Shown here: positions 36,619 to 45,518 of the stretch, piece by piece
How positions within the stretch are numbered: the stretch's first letter is position 1
How the letters are laid out: the number at the start of each line of letters is the position of its first letter
Source: Polyangium sp. y55x31
GTDB taxonomy: Bacteria; Myxococcota_A; Polyangia; Polyangiales; Polyangiaceae
Direction: 5' to 3'
DNA: 64,000 bases
Assembly (NCBI RefSeq): GCF_029946505.1
Contig: NZ_JARZHG010000015.1
Span: 1 to 64,000, forward strand
Notes under the pieces: generated by a model
The model's input: the letters and a program-made list of their open reading frames with translations, nothing else
Told to the model about the DNA's origin: nothing
Databases searched by the model: none
Translations under genes and position numbers: made by a program

Positions 36619-39600
36619 CTAGCCGAGCTTTGCGAGCGCCTCGCGCGCGTCGTCGGCGATGAAGCCGTTGCCGTAGGCCTCGGCCATGCGAAGCACCAGC
36701 TCGAACTCGCGCTTCGCCTCGTCATGCGCGCCCCCTTCGGCGAGGAGCGATGCCAGGAGCGAGCGTCCTTCGATCGCATCGGCGTGGTAGCCGCGCGCCT
36801 CCGCGTACTTCACGAGATCGCGGATCCGCGTCTCGGCGCCGGGCTTGCCGCTCCGCCCGTCGAGGTACGCGAGGTGGACGCGGTTGAGCGATGCGATGCG
36901 CTCGTACCCTGCCTCCTCGGCGATCTGGAGTGACTCGGTGAGCGTGGCGTAGGCGCGTGGAAAGTCGCCGAGGCGCCGCGTCGTGTCGCCGAGGTTGTGA
37001 AGGGATGCCGCCATCTCGGCGCGTAGCCCCGCGGCACGAGCGAGCTCGACGGCGCGCGCGGAGGCCTCGGCCGCGGCGCGAAAATCACGCATGAACGCGT
37101 ACACGAGCACGCGCTCCTTCTCGCGCTCGCTCGCGAGCGTGATGTCGCCGCTCGGGCTCTTGGCCTCGGCGCGATCGATGGCGAGCAGCGCGGCCGCAGC
37201 GACGCCGGTCGCGGCGCGCACGTGGGCGATGGCGAGGAGCGTGCGTGGATCCTCGGCCGGTCCCATGGCTTCGAGCCGATCGGCCGCGCGCGCTGCACGG
37301 GCGAAATCACCGCTCCGCGCGCCGAGATCGATCTCCGCGACGAGCGCGCGACGCTGCAGCTCGTCGTTCTCCGCGGCGAGCTTGAACGCGAGGTCGATCT
37401 CCGCGTACGCCCGATCGAAGCGGTTCACGGCGCCGAGCGCGCGCGCGACGTCGACGCGAGCCGCGACGCGTTGTTCGAGCGTGCCCGCGGCATCGATGCG
37501 ACGCAGCGCCCGCGCTGAAACATCCTCCAGCGAGGGCGCCGCGCGGACGGGCAGGACCGCGATGCAGAGCTCACGCAACCACGCCGCGATCTCGGTCGCG
37601 GGTCGACGATCGAGGTCGGCGAGATCGATCGCGCGGAGCAAGAGGCGGATGCCCGGCTCGAGCTGGCAGAGGCGCACGCGATGCGACGCCGAGCGTGCGT
37701 AAAACGTGGCGGCGCGGTCGCGATCGCCCGCGTGGTAGAGGTGGTTCCCCACGCGCTCGCCGTGCGCCTCGGCGACCTCGTCGCCAAAGACGGCACGGTA
37801 TGCCTCGGCCGCCTTGCCGTGCAGATCACGCCGCGCCTCGTGCGGGATCGTGTCGAGGACGATCTCGCCGTGCATCGGCGACGGGAAGCTCACCTCCGCG
37901 GCGCCGGCCGCGCGCAAAAAGCCGCGCGCAACGAGCTCGCCGATCCCTCGATCGACGACGGAAAAGCTCTCGCCGAGCAGCGCCGCGAGCACCTGCGTGT
38001 GCACCGGATCGCCGAGGATCGCCGCGGCGTTCAACGCTCCACGCTCGCGCTGCGGCAGGCGGCTCACGCGCGCCTCCATGAGCGCGCGCAGCGCTCGCGG
38101 CACCGCTCGCGCGCCGTCGAGCCGCAACCGAACGCGGCCGTCCTCGACCTCCACGGCGCGCGCATCCACGAGCTCCTTCAAGAGCTCCTCGATGAAGAGC
38201 GGATGCCCCGCGGCGCGCTCGCGGCAGAACGCGGTGAGCTCACGGGGCGCCGCGCGCACGCCGATCCGCTCCGCCACGAGACGCTCGCTCTCCTCGGCCC
38301 CGAGCGGGCCGAGCGCGACCACGTGATGACGTGCGAGCGGCAAGAGCACGCTCGGCGGCGCCGTGCGCGTCGCCAGCATGAACACCGCGCGGATGTTCGA
38401 CGCCGCGCCCTCGTTGCGGCTCGCCACGCTCGCGATCGCCTCGGCCGTCGCCGCGTCCATCGCCTGCGCGTCGTCCCACGCGAAGCAGTGGATCCGGTCC
38501 TCGCAGAGCTTGTGCACCATGCGCGTGAACGCCGCGCGCAGCGCCGTCCCCATCCCGCCCACCGGGCGCGACGGCCGATCGCCGAGCCGCGCGCCGAGCT
38601 GACGCAGCACCGCCGACGACTCCTCCTCTTGCAGACCAAGCGCGCGGAGCCGCGGCAACGTCGCGAGGATCGCCTGCTCGCCATCGCCCTCCTGCACGCC
38701 GCAGAGCACCTGCAGCATCGCCTGCAGCCCGCTCCACGGCAGCTCCGCTCCGCTCGGCGGGCAGCTCGCTGCGTAAAACCCCACCGACCAGTTGCCGCGC
38801 CCGAGCCGCCGCTCGATCTCGGCGCAGAGCCGCGACTTGCCGATGCCCTTCTCGCCGAGGACCGTGATCACCTGCGCGCGCTTGCGGGTCGCGGCCGCGA
38901 GGATCTCCCCGATGCGGCGCAGCTCCTCCTGACGACCGACGAACTTTCCGCTCGCCCCGATCGGCGGTCGCGCCGACGCGATCACGCGGCCGCCTTCCGG
39001 CACGGATGCGGCTCCGCCCGGCAGCTCGTCGAAGCCGAACGCCGCGCGCACGATCCGCGCGGCCGGGTGCGAGACCGCGACCTGCTCCGTCACCGCGCGC
39101 GCGAGCCCTTGCGCCTGCGTGACCAGCGTCCCGAGCCGCGCGTCGACGATCGGCACGCCACGCGTGTCCACGAGCACGCGCCCCACGTGCACGCCCGCCG
39201 ACGCGCTGCGACCCTTTTGAGCACGAAGGATCACGAGCGCCGCGCGCACGGCCGCCTCCGTGTCGCGCCCATCCGCGTCTTCGAGACCAAAGACCGCCAC
39301 GATCTGCGAGGGCTCCTGCTCCAGGATCACCCCGCCGTACCGCGTGATCACCTCGCGCGCGCCCTCCACGTCGAACGGCAGCGCCGGGATGCGGCACGTC
39401 CCCGCGACGACGAGCACCGTCCCCTCGCGCCGCTCGCCCGCGGGCTCCAAAAAATTCGCCGTCGCGACGTTCTCCGAGGCGACCTTCAGCGACGCCGACG
39501 TCGTCGGCACCTCGACCGGCGTGCGCTCGTGCTCCGTGCCTTGCGGATCGCCGAGCACCGAGCCCGCCTCGATCTCGGGCGCCTTCCTCGCCTCGTCCTG

Positions 39601-40536
39601 GAACGGCGCGACGAGCTCCGCGAGATCGTTTGATCCAAAACGATCCCCCGTCGCATAAAAGTACCCGAGGAGCTGCTCGTGCAGCCGGCCTGCGTCGGGC
39701 ACGCGATCCTCGGGCCGCCGCGTGAGCAGGCGGCGCACGATCGCGGCGAGCTCCCGCGGCACTTCGGGCCGGGCGATCTCGAGCGGCGGCGCCTCGGCCG
39801 CGCGCACGCGCCGGAGCGTCTCGGCGTCTCCTGCGCCGGCGAACGGGTTCGTCCCCGCGACGAGCTCGTAGAGCACCGTGCCGAGCGAGAACAGATCACT
39901 GCGCCCGTCGAGCGGCTGCGCGAGCGACTGCTCGGGGCTCATGTACGAGAGTTTTCCGCGCACCCGCAGGACGGATTCACCCGCCTGCTCGTCCTCGCGC
40001 ATGAAGCCTTTGGCCTTCGCGATGCCGAAGTCCGTGACCTTCACCTCGCCTTCCCACGACACGAGGATGTTCTGCGGCGAGACGTCGCGGTGCACGATGC
40101 CGAGCGGCTTGCCTTGCTCGTCGCGCCTTCGATGCGCGTGATCGAGCGCCTTCGCCACCTCGGCCGCGACGAACACCGCCAGCCCGAACGGCAGGCGCGT
40201 CTTCGTCCGCCGACACCGCGCGAGCAGCGTCGCGAGATCGAGCCCCGCGACGTACTCCATCGCGATGTAGTAACCGGGCGGCTCGCCCTCCTGCTCGACG
40301 CGGCCGAGGTCGAAGACCTGCACGATGTTCGCGTGCGACAGTCGCACCGAGAGCTTCGCCTCGTGCACGAACATCTCGAGCAGCTCGGGCTCGCGCGCGA
40401 GCTCGGGCAGGATGCGCTTCAGCGCGAGCGTCTTTTCGAAGCCCAAGGCGCCGAAGCTCTTCGCCTTCCAGACTTCGGCCATCCCCCCGGCGCCGAGCCG
40501 TTCGAGGAGCACATAACGCCCGAACTGTCTCTCCAA
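36619..40536 (-). CDS. Ser/Thr kinase with cyclase-like, ATPase and TPR domains
   Basis: A 1305-residue signalling protein starting at TTG 40536, preceded by GGGGGA as ribosome site. The kinase is complete (G15-A-G-G-M-A20, K40, HRDVSPQN 149-156, DFG 169-171). Residues about 370-520 resemble a nucleotide-cyclase fold whose metal-binding Asp residues are missing (GTVLVVAGTC at the site of the first). An ATPase follows with Walker A GEKGIGKS near 558, and the C-terminal 350 residues are helical, TPR-like (LAYLDGRSG, SLHNLGDTTRRLGDFPRAYATL). This kinase-ATPase-TPR order is frequent in myxobacteria. It converges with the NHLRC2-like gene across 16 bp. Confidence 0.92.
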   Translation of the reverse strand: MERQFGRYVLLERLGAGGMAEVWKAKSFGALGFEKTLALKRILPELAREPELLEMFVHEAKLSVRLSHANIVQVFDLGRVEQEGEPPGYYIAMEYVAGLDLATLLARCRRTKTRLPFGLAVFVAAEVAKALDHAHRRRDEQGKPLGIVHRDVSPQNILVSWEGEVKVTDFGIAKAKGFMREDEQAGESVLRVRGKLSYMSPEQSLAQPLDGRSDLFSLGTVLYELVAGTNPFAGAGDAETLRRVRAAEAPPLEIARPEVPRELAAIVRRLLTRRPEDRVPDAGRLHEQLLGYFYATGDRFGSNDLAELVAPFQDEARKAPEIEAGSVLGDPQGTEHERTPVEVPTTSASLKVASENVATANFLEPAGERREGTVLVVAGTCRIPALPFDVEGAREVITRYGGVILEQEPSQIVAVFGLEDADGRDTEAAVRAALVILRAQKGRSASAGVHVGRVLVDTRGVPIVDARLGTLVTQAQGLARAVTEQVAVSHPAARIVRAAFGFDELPGGAASVPEGGRVIASARPPIGASGKFVGRQEELRRIGEILAAATRKRAQVITVLGEKGIGKSRLCAEIERRLGRGNWSVGFYAASCPPSGAELPWSGLQAMLQVLCGVQEGDGEQAILATLPRLRALGLQEEESSAVLRQLGARLGDRPSRPVGGMGTALRAAFTRMVHKLCEDRIHCFAWDDAQAMDAATAEAIASVASRNEGAASNIRAVFMLATRTAPPSVLLPLARHHVVALGPLGAEESERLVAERIGVRAAPRELTAFCRERAAGHPLFIEELLKELVDARAVEVEDGRVRLRLDGARAVPRALRALMEARVSRLPQRERGALNAAAILGDPVHTQVLAALLGESFSVVDRGIGELVARGFLRAAGAAEVSFPSPMHGEIVLDTIPHEARRDLHGKAAEAYRAVFGDEVAEAHGERVGNHLYHAGDRDRAATFYARSASHRVRLCQLEPGIRLLLRAIDLADLDRRPATEIAAWLRELCIAVLPVRAAPSLEDVSARALRRIDAAGTLEQRVAARVDVARALGAVNRFDRAYAEIDLAFKLAAENDELQRRALVAEIDLGARSGDFARAARAADRLEAMGPAEDPRTLLAIAHVRAATGVAAAALLAIDRAEAKSPSGDITLASEREKERVLVYAFMRDFRAAAEASARAVELARAAGLRAEMAASLHNLGDTTRRLGDFPRAYATLTESLQIAEEAGYERIASLNRVHLAYLDGRSGKPGAETRIRDLVKYAEARGYHADAIEGRSLLASLLAEGGAHDEAKREFELVLRMAEAYGNGFIADDAREALAKLG

Positions 40537-40623
40537 GTTCGTCCCCCGAGCATGCCCGCGGCGGACATGAATCCTACCACCTCGCTCGTATCCGGGGACC
40601 CCAAACCAAGCCGAAATCCGCGC

Positions 40624-42471
40624 TCACGCGCTGCCGGCGCTGCCGCCGTAAATCGCCTCCGAGAGGAGATAGGCCGCAGCTTCGAGCTTGCCGAACGCGC
40701 CTCGCAGGTCGCTGCTCGACGCGTCCTCGTCGAGCAGCTTGCGCAGGATCACGCAGCCCTCGCGCACGCGGGAGAGCGTCGCCTCGTCGACGAGCTCGGC
40801 GTACGCCTCGATGGCTTGCTCGGTCGTGTAGAGCAGGGTCTCGGACTGGTTCTTGAGCTCGGCCCGATCACGCCGCTTCGTATCTTCCTCGCGGAATTTT
40901 TCGGCCTCGCCGACGAGCCGCTCGACCTCCGACGGCGCGAGCCCGCTCGTCGGCGTGACGCGCACCTTCTGCGCGCGCTTCGTGCCGAGATCCGTGGCCT
41001 CGACGTGCACGATCCCGTCCTCGTCGATGTGGAAGACGACCTGGATCTTCGGCACGCCGCGCGGCGCGGGCGGGATGCCCGTGAGCTCGAAGCGCGCGAG
41101 GCTCTGGTTGTCGGCGGCCATCTCGCGCTCGCCTTGCAGCACGTGGATCGGCACGTACGTCTGCCGATCGAGGCTCGTCGTGAAGATCTCGCCGCGCGAG
41201 GTCGGGATCGTCGTGTTGCGCGGGATGAGCTTCGTCATGATGCCGCCGCCCGTCTCCACGCCGAGCGAGAGCGGCGTGACGTCGAGCAGGAGGATCTCGT
41301 CGGCCTGCCCCGAGAGCGCGGCCGCCTGGAGCGCCGCGCCCACGGCCACGACCTCGTCGGGGTTCACGCCCTTGCACGGATCCTTGCCGAAGAGCTCCTT
41401 CACGGCCGCCTGCACCGCCGGCATCCGCGTCATGCCGCCGACGAGCACCACGGTGTGAATCGCGCTCGGCGCGAGCTGCGCGTCGCGAAGGACGTCGCGC
41501 GAGACCTCGATCGTGCGCTCGACGAGATCCTGCGTGAGCATCTCGAGCTCGTTGCGCTGCATCGATCGTTCGAGGTGGAGCGGCGCGCCGTCCGGTCCGA
41601 CCGCGATGAAGGGCAGGTTGATCTGCGTCTCGAGCGATGAGCTGAGCTCGTGCTTCGCCTTCTCCGCGCCCTCCTTCAGGCGCTGCATCGCCATCCGGTC
41701 CGTGCGCAGATCCACGCCGAACTCGAGCTGGAACTCGCCGACGAGCATGTCCATCAGCCGCCCGTCGAAGTCCTCGCCGCCGAGATGCGTATCGCCGCCC
41801 GTCGCCTTCACGTTGAAGACTCCGCCGCTGATCTCGAGGATCGAGATGTCGAACGTGCCGCCGCCGAGGTCGTAGACCGCGATCGTCTCGGCACCCGCGG
41901 CCTTCTTGTCGAGCCCGTACGCGAGCGCCGCCGCCGTGGGCTCGTTGATGATGCGGCGCACTTCGAGGCCGGCGATCTTGCCGGCGTCCTTCGTCGCCTG
42001 CCTTTGCGCGTCGTCGAAGTACGCGGGGACCGTGACCACCGCCTCGGTGACCGGCTCGCCGAGGAACCGCTCGGCGGTCTCCTTCATTTGCGCGAGGATC
42101 ATCGCGCTGATCTCCGGCGGCGAATGCGCCTTGCCGCGCAGATCGACCCACGCGTCGCCGTTCGGCGCGCGCACGATCGGGTACGGCACGAGCGAGGCGG
42201 CGCGCTCGACGTCGGGCGTGTCGATCTTGCGCCCCATCAGCCGTTTGACCGCGTAGACCGTGCTCTGCGGGTTCGTCACGGCCTGCCTGCGGGCGACTTG
42301 CCCGACGAGCCGCTCGCCGCTCGCGACGATGGCGACGACCGAGGGCGTCGTCCGCGCGCCCTCGGCGTTGGGGATCACCTTGACGTCGTTCGCCGACGAA
42401 GCCGACGCCACGTCGACGACGGCCACGCACGAGTTGGTGGTCCCGAGGTCGATGCCGACGATCCTTCCCAT
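40624..42471 (-). CDS. dnaK: Hsp70 chaperone DnaK
   Basis: A 615-residue ATP-driven chaperone. The ATPase domain shows the phosphate-1 motif [13 protein letters not shown] at the N-terminus, the [13 protein letters not shown] motif and [14 protein letters not shown]; the substrate domain follows ([19 protein letters not shown], a conserved beta-sandwich start). It ends after the helical lid without the usual EEVKD-like acidic tail and is about 20 residues shorter than E. coli DnaK. It lies 84 bp downstream of grpE; no dnaJ is in the window. Confidence 0.95.
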   Translation of the reverse strand: MGRIVGIDLGTTNSCVAVVDVASASSANDVKVIPNAEGARTTPSVVAIVASGERLVGQVARRQAVTNPQSTVYAVKRLMGRKIDTPDVERAASLVPYPIVRAPNGDAWVDLRGKAHSPPEISAMILAQMKETAERFLGEPVTEAVVTVPAYFDDAQRQATKDAGKIAGLEVRRIINEPTAAALAYGLDKKAAGAETIAVYDLGGGTFDISILEISGGVFNVKATGGDTHLGGEDFDGRLMDMLVGEFQLEFGVDLRTDRMAMQRLKEGAEKAKHELSSSLETQINLPFIAVGPDGAPLHLERSMQRNELEMLTQDLVERTIEVSRDVLRDAQLAPSAIHTVVLVGGMTRMPAVQAAVKELFGKDPCKGVNPDEVVAVGAALQAAALSGQADEILLLDVTPLSLGVETGGGIMTKLIPRNTTIPTSRGEIFTTSLDRQTYVPIHVLQGEREMAADNQSLARFELTGIPPAPRGVPKIQVVFHIDEDGIVHVEATDLGTKRAQKVRVTPTSGLAPSEVERLVGEAEKFREEDTKRRDRAELKNQSETLLYTTEQAIEAYAELVDEATLSRVREGCVILRKLLDEDASSSDLRGAFGKLEAAAYLLSEAIYGGSAGSA

Positions 42472-42555
42472 GGCGGGGCGAGGATATCAAAGACGCGGCG
42501 AACGATGGTCCTCGGTGGACCTCGGGGCCGGGTTTTGCGTGACGTCCTAGGAAGA

Positions 42556-43161
42556 TCAGCTCGCCGCGGCCGCGCCGCCGCCGGGCGGGCCCTTCGAGAC
42601 GACGACCATCGCCGGACGGACGAGGTAGTCCCCCATGCGATAGCCGGGCTGCACCTCGTACAGGACCACGCCGGCCGGGTGCTCGGGCGATTCGAGGTGC
42701 TGGATGGCCTCGTGTTGCGCGGGATCGAAGGGCTGACCGACCGCGACGACGCGCTGGATCCCCATCTTCTCCAGCGTATCGAGGAACTGCTTGAGCACCA
42801 TCCGCAGGCCCTCGGCCACGGCCTTCGCGTCGGCGGAGCCTTCGGCGTGCTGGAGCGCGCGCTCGAAATTGTCGAAGACGGGCAGGAGCTCCTTCACCGT
42901 GCTCTCCCGGCCTCGCCGCTGGGCGTCGTCGACCTCGCGCCGCGAGCGCTTGCGGAAATTGTCGAAATCGGCCGCCGTGCGGAGGAGCTGATCACGCGTC
43001 CGGGCGGCCTCGGCCAGGGCGTCTGCGAGGCGCTGCTCCGCCGTGGGCGTCGGCGGAGCCTGTGGCTCCGTCGCGGCCGACGGCTGCTCGCCGTTCGTCG
43101 CTTCGCCGTTTTGACCGTTCGGATCCTGGGCAGACTTCGTCGTGGACTCGGCTTCGGACAT
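42556..43161 (-). CDS. grpE: Nucleotide exchange factor GrpE
   Basis: A 201-residue co-chaperone that releases ADP from DnaK. A Pro/Ala/Glu-rich N-terminal 60 residues precede the long dimerisation helix ([20 protein letters not shown]) and the conserved NFRKRSRRE and [10 protein letters not shown]. The C-terminal beta domain contains [10 protein letters not shown] and [14 protein letters not shown]. It precedes dnaK as part of the same operon. No CIRCE element is visible in its upstream region, although hrcA is present elsewhere in the window. Confidence 0.95.
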   Translation of the reverse strand: MSEAESTTKSAQDPNGQNGEATNGEQPSAATEPQAPPTPTAEQRLADALAEAARTRDQLLRTAADFDNFRKRSRREVDDAQRRGRESTVKELLPVFDNFERALQHAEGSADAKAVAEGLRMVLKQFLDTLEKMGIQRVVAVGQPFDPAQHEAIQHLESPEHPAGVVLYEVQPGYRMGDYLVRPAMVVVSKGPPGGGAAAAS

Positions 43162-43290
43162 GGGTGCGGGCCACTATAACCTCCCAAGATCGGCTGGCAA
43201 CGGGGCCACCCCACCTGACAGGCGAGCTCGCGTCGCGCGGGCCACGCGTGGCATTTGCCCCGGCGGGGCGGTCGGCGTAGATCGCCTCGC

Positions 43291-44550
43291 ATGTCCCTCG
43301 CCCCCGCATACGGAGCCGAGAGCCCCATCGTCGAGCTGCTCGAACCCGAACCCGAAGACCTTCTCCCTCTCGCCGAACGCAGGCTCGTGGGCAACTACCG
43401 CCAGGCCCCGTTCGTCCTCGATCGAGGCAAGGGCTCCGAGGTCTGGGACACCGAGGGGCGTCGTTACCTCGACTTCTGCGCCGGCGTCGCGGTCTGCTCG
43501 CTCGGCCACGCGCACCCGCGCCTCGTCGCCGCCATCGCCGAGCAGGCCGCGCGGCTGATGCACGTGTCGAACTACTTCTACAACGCCGAGAACGCGCGCC
43601 TCGCCGACGAGCTTTGCAAGAAGAGCGGCATGGACCGCGCCTTCTTCTGCAACTCGGGCGCCGAGGCGAACGAGGCGATGCTCAAGCTCGCGCGTCGCTA
43701 CTTCTTCACGAAGGGCGAGCCCGATCGCTACCGCGTCATCGCCTTCGACAACGCCTTCCACGGCCGCACGATGGGCGCCGTCGCGCTCACCGGCACGCCG
43801 AAGTACCGCGAAGGGTTCGGCCCGCCGCTCGCCGGCGTCACGCACGTTCCGTACGGCGATCTCGACGCGGTGAAGGCCGCCATGGGCCCGGATGTCGCGG
43901 CGATCTTCGTCGAGCCCGTGCAAGGCGAGGGCGGCGTGCTGCCGCCGCCGGAAGGCTTTCTCCGTGGCCTGCGCAGCCTCTGCGACGAGCACGGCGCGCT
44001 CCTCTGCCTCGACGAGGTGCAGACGGGTATCGGCCGCACGGGCGCGTTCCTCGGCTCCACGCAAGAGGGCGTCGAGGGCGACGCGATCGCGCTCGCCAAG
44101 GGCCTCGGCGGCGGCTTTCCGATCGGCGCGCTCCTCATCAAGGAGCGCCTCAACGGCGCGCTCACGCCAGGCACGCACGGCTCGACGTTCGGCGGAAACG
44201 CGCTCGCGTCGCGGGCCGCGCGCACCGTGCTCGCCGTCCTCGACGAGGAGAAGCTCGTCGAAGGCGCCGTCACCAAGGGAAAACGCCTCGCCGAGGGCCT
44301 CGCGGCGCTCGCGAAGGAGCACCCCACGCTCTGCGCGGGACAACGCGGCCGCGGCCTCTTGCAAGGCCTCACGCTCGCCCAGGGCGTCGACACGCGCACT
44401 GTCCTCGGCCGCGCGCGCGCCCACGGACTGCTCCTCACGGTCGCCGGCGCGAGCACGCTCCGCTACACGCCTCCGCTCGTCGTGCGCGAGGCCGAAATCG
44501 ATGAAGCCCTCACCATCACGGGCCGTGTGCTCGCGGAGATGAAGCCTTGA
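43291..44550 (+). CDS. argD: Acetylornithine aminotransferase
   Basis: A 419-residue class III PLP aminotransferase of arginine biosynthesis. FCNSGAEANEAMLKLAR is the conserved entry of the fold, LCLDEVQTGIGRTG the PLP-ring Asp region, and AIALAKGLGGGFPIGA carries the Schiff-base lysine. Start ATG 43291 is chosen because the preceding 12 codons are Arg-rich and unlike the family N-terminus. It overlaps argF by 4 bases, and both may be part of the same operon with the pseudo-ATPase that follows. A succinylornithine or GABA aminotransferase would be hard to exclude by motif alone. Confidence 0.92.
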   Translation: MSLAPAYGAESPIVELLEPEPEDLLPLAERRLVGNYRQAPFVLDRGKGSEVWDTEGRRYLDFCAGVAVCSLGHAHPRLVAAIAEQAARLMHVSNYFYNAENARLADELCKKSGMDRAFFCNSGAEANEAMLKLARRYFFTKGEPDRYRVIAFDNAFHGRTMGAVALTGTPKYREGFGPPLAGVTHVPYGDLDAVKAAMGPDVAAIFVEPVQGEGGVLPPPEGFLRGLRSLCDEHGALLCLDEVQTGIGRTGAFLGSTQEGVEGDAIALAKGLGGGFPIGALLIKERLNGALTPGTHGSTFGGNALASRAARTVLAVLDEEKLVEGAVTKGKRLAEGLAALAKEHPTLCAGQRGRGLLQGLTLAQGVDTRTVLGRARAHGLLLTVAGASTLRYTPPLVVREAEIDEALTITGRVLAEMKP

Positions 44551-45509
44551 AGCGTGATTTGACGAGACTCTCGGACCTCGGAGACGGCGGCATCGTCGCC
44601 ATGCTGGATCGTTCGGCCTTTTACGCCCGCGCGCGAGGCAAAGCCGAGCACCCGCAGCCGCTCAAAGGCCACGCCGTCGCCCTCCTCTTCGACAAGCCCT
44701 CGACCCGCACGCGCCTCTCGCTCGAGGTCGCGACCTACGAGCTCGGCGGTCACCCGATCATCGTCACGCCCGACTACACGCAGATGAGCCGCGGCGAGCC
44801 CACCGAGGACACCGCGCGTGTGCTCGGCCGCATGGTCTCCGCCGTCACGTACCGCACGAGCACCACGGCGCGCTTCGAGGCCATGGCCCGCGCATGTCGC
44901 GCGCCCGTGCTGAACGCGCTCACCGACGACGCACACCCGATGCAGGTCCTCGCCGATCTGCACACGACACGCGAGGCGCGCGGCCGGCTCGAAGGCCTGC
45001 GCATCTGCTGGGTCGGCGACGCGAGCAACGTGGCGCGCTCGTGGATCGAGGCGGCGGGCCTGCTCAAGCTCGACATCACGCTCGCGACGCCGCCCGCCTT
45101 CGCCCCGCCCTTGCCCGAGGTCGAGGAGGCGCGCGCCCGCGGAGGCAACGTCACGATCACGACCGACGCGCGCGAAGCCGCGAAGGGCGCCGACGTCCTG
45201 CTGACGGACGTGTGGGTCAGCATGGGTCAGGAAGACGAGCGCGAGTACCGCATCGGCGCGCTCTCGCCCTACCGCATCACGCAGGATCTCGTCTCGCTCG
45301 CCTCGCCCGAGGTCGTGGTGCTGCACTGCTTGCCGGCGCATCGCGGCGAGGAGATCGACGCCGACGTGCTCGAAGGCCCGCGGAGCTTCGTGTGGGACGC
45401 CGTCGAGTCGCGTCTGCACACGAGCAAGGCGCTGCTCGAATGGGCCGCGCTCGGGCCGGGCTTCGGCCCGCCGCCGTACGCTGTCGGCCGCGGCGGCGCG
45501 GCAGGCTGA
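44547..45509 (+). CDS. argF: Ornithine carbamoyltransferase
   Basis: A 320-residue enzyme joining carbamoyl phosphate and ornithine to citrulline. The carbamoyl-phosphate loop KPSTRTRLS, the HPMQVLADL loop and HCLPAHRGEEI are all present. Its ATG overlaps the argD stop (ATGA). The next gene, the P-type ATPase homologue, starts only 9 bp later, so the arginine genes and the metal-type genes may be transcribed together. Confidence 0.96.
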   Translation: MKRDLTRLSDLGDGGIVAMLDRSAFYARARGKAEHPQPLKGHAVALLFDKPSTRTRLSLEVATYELGGHPIIVTPDYTQMSRGEPTEDTARVLGRMVSAVTYRTSTTARFEAMARACRAPVLNALTDDAHPMQVLADLHTTREARGRLEGLRICWVGDASNVARSWIEAAGLLKLDITLATPPAFAPPLPEVEEARARGGNVTITTDAREAAKGADVLLTDVWVSMGQEDEREYRIGALSPYRITQDLVSLASPEVVVLHCLPAHRGEEIDADVLEGPRSFVWDAVESRLHTSKALLEWAALGPGFGPPPYAVGRGGAAG

Positions 45510-45518
45510 GGCTCGACG

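Noticed and set aside
43162-43290. Search for a CIRCE element before grpE
   Set aside because: The sequence TTAGCACTC-N9-GAGTGCTAA or a near match was not found in the grpE upstream region or in the hrcA upstream region.
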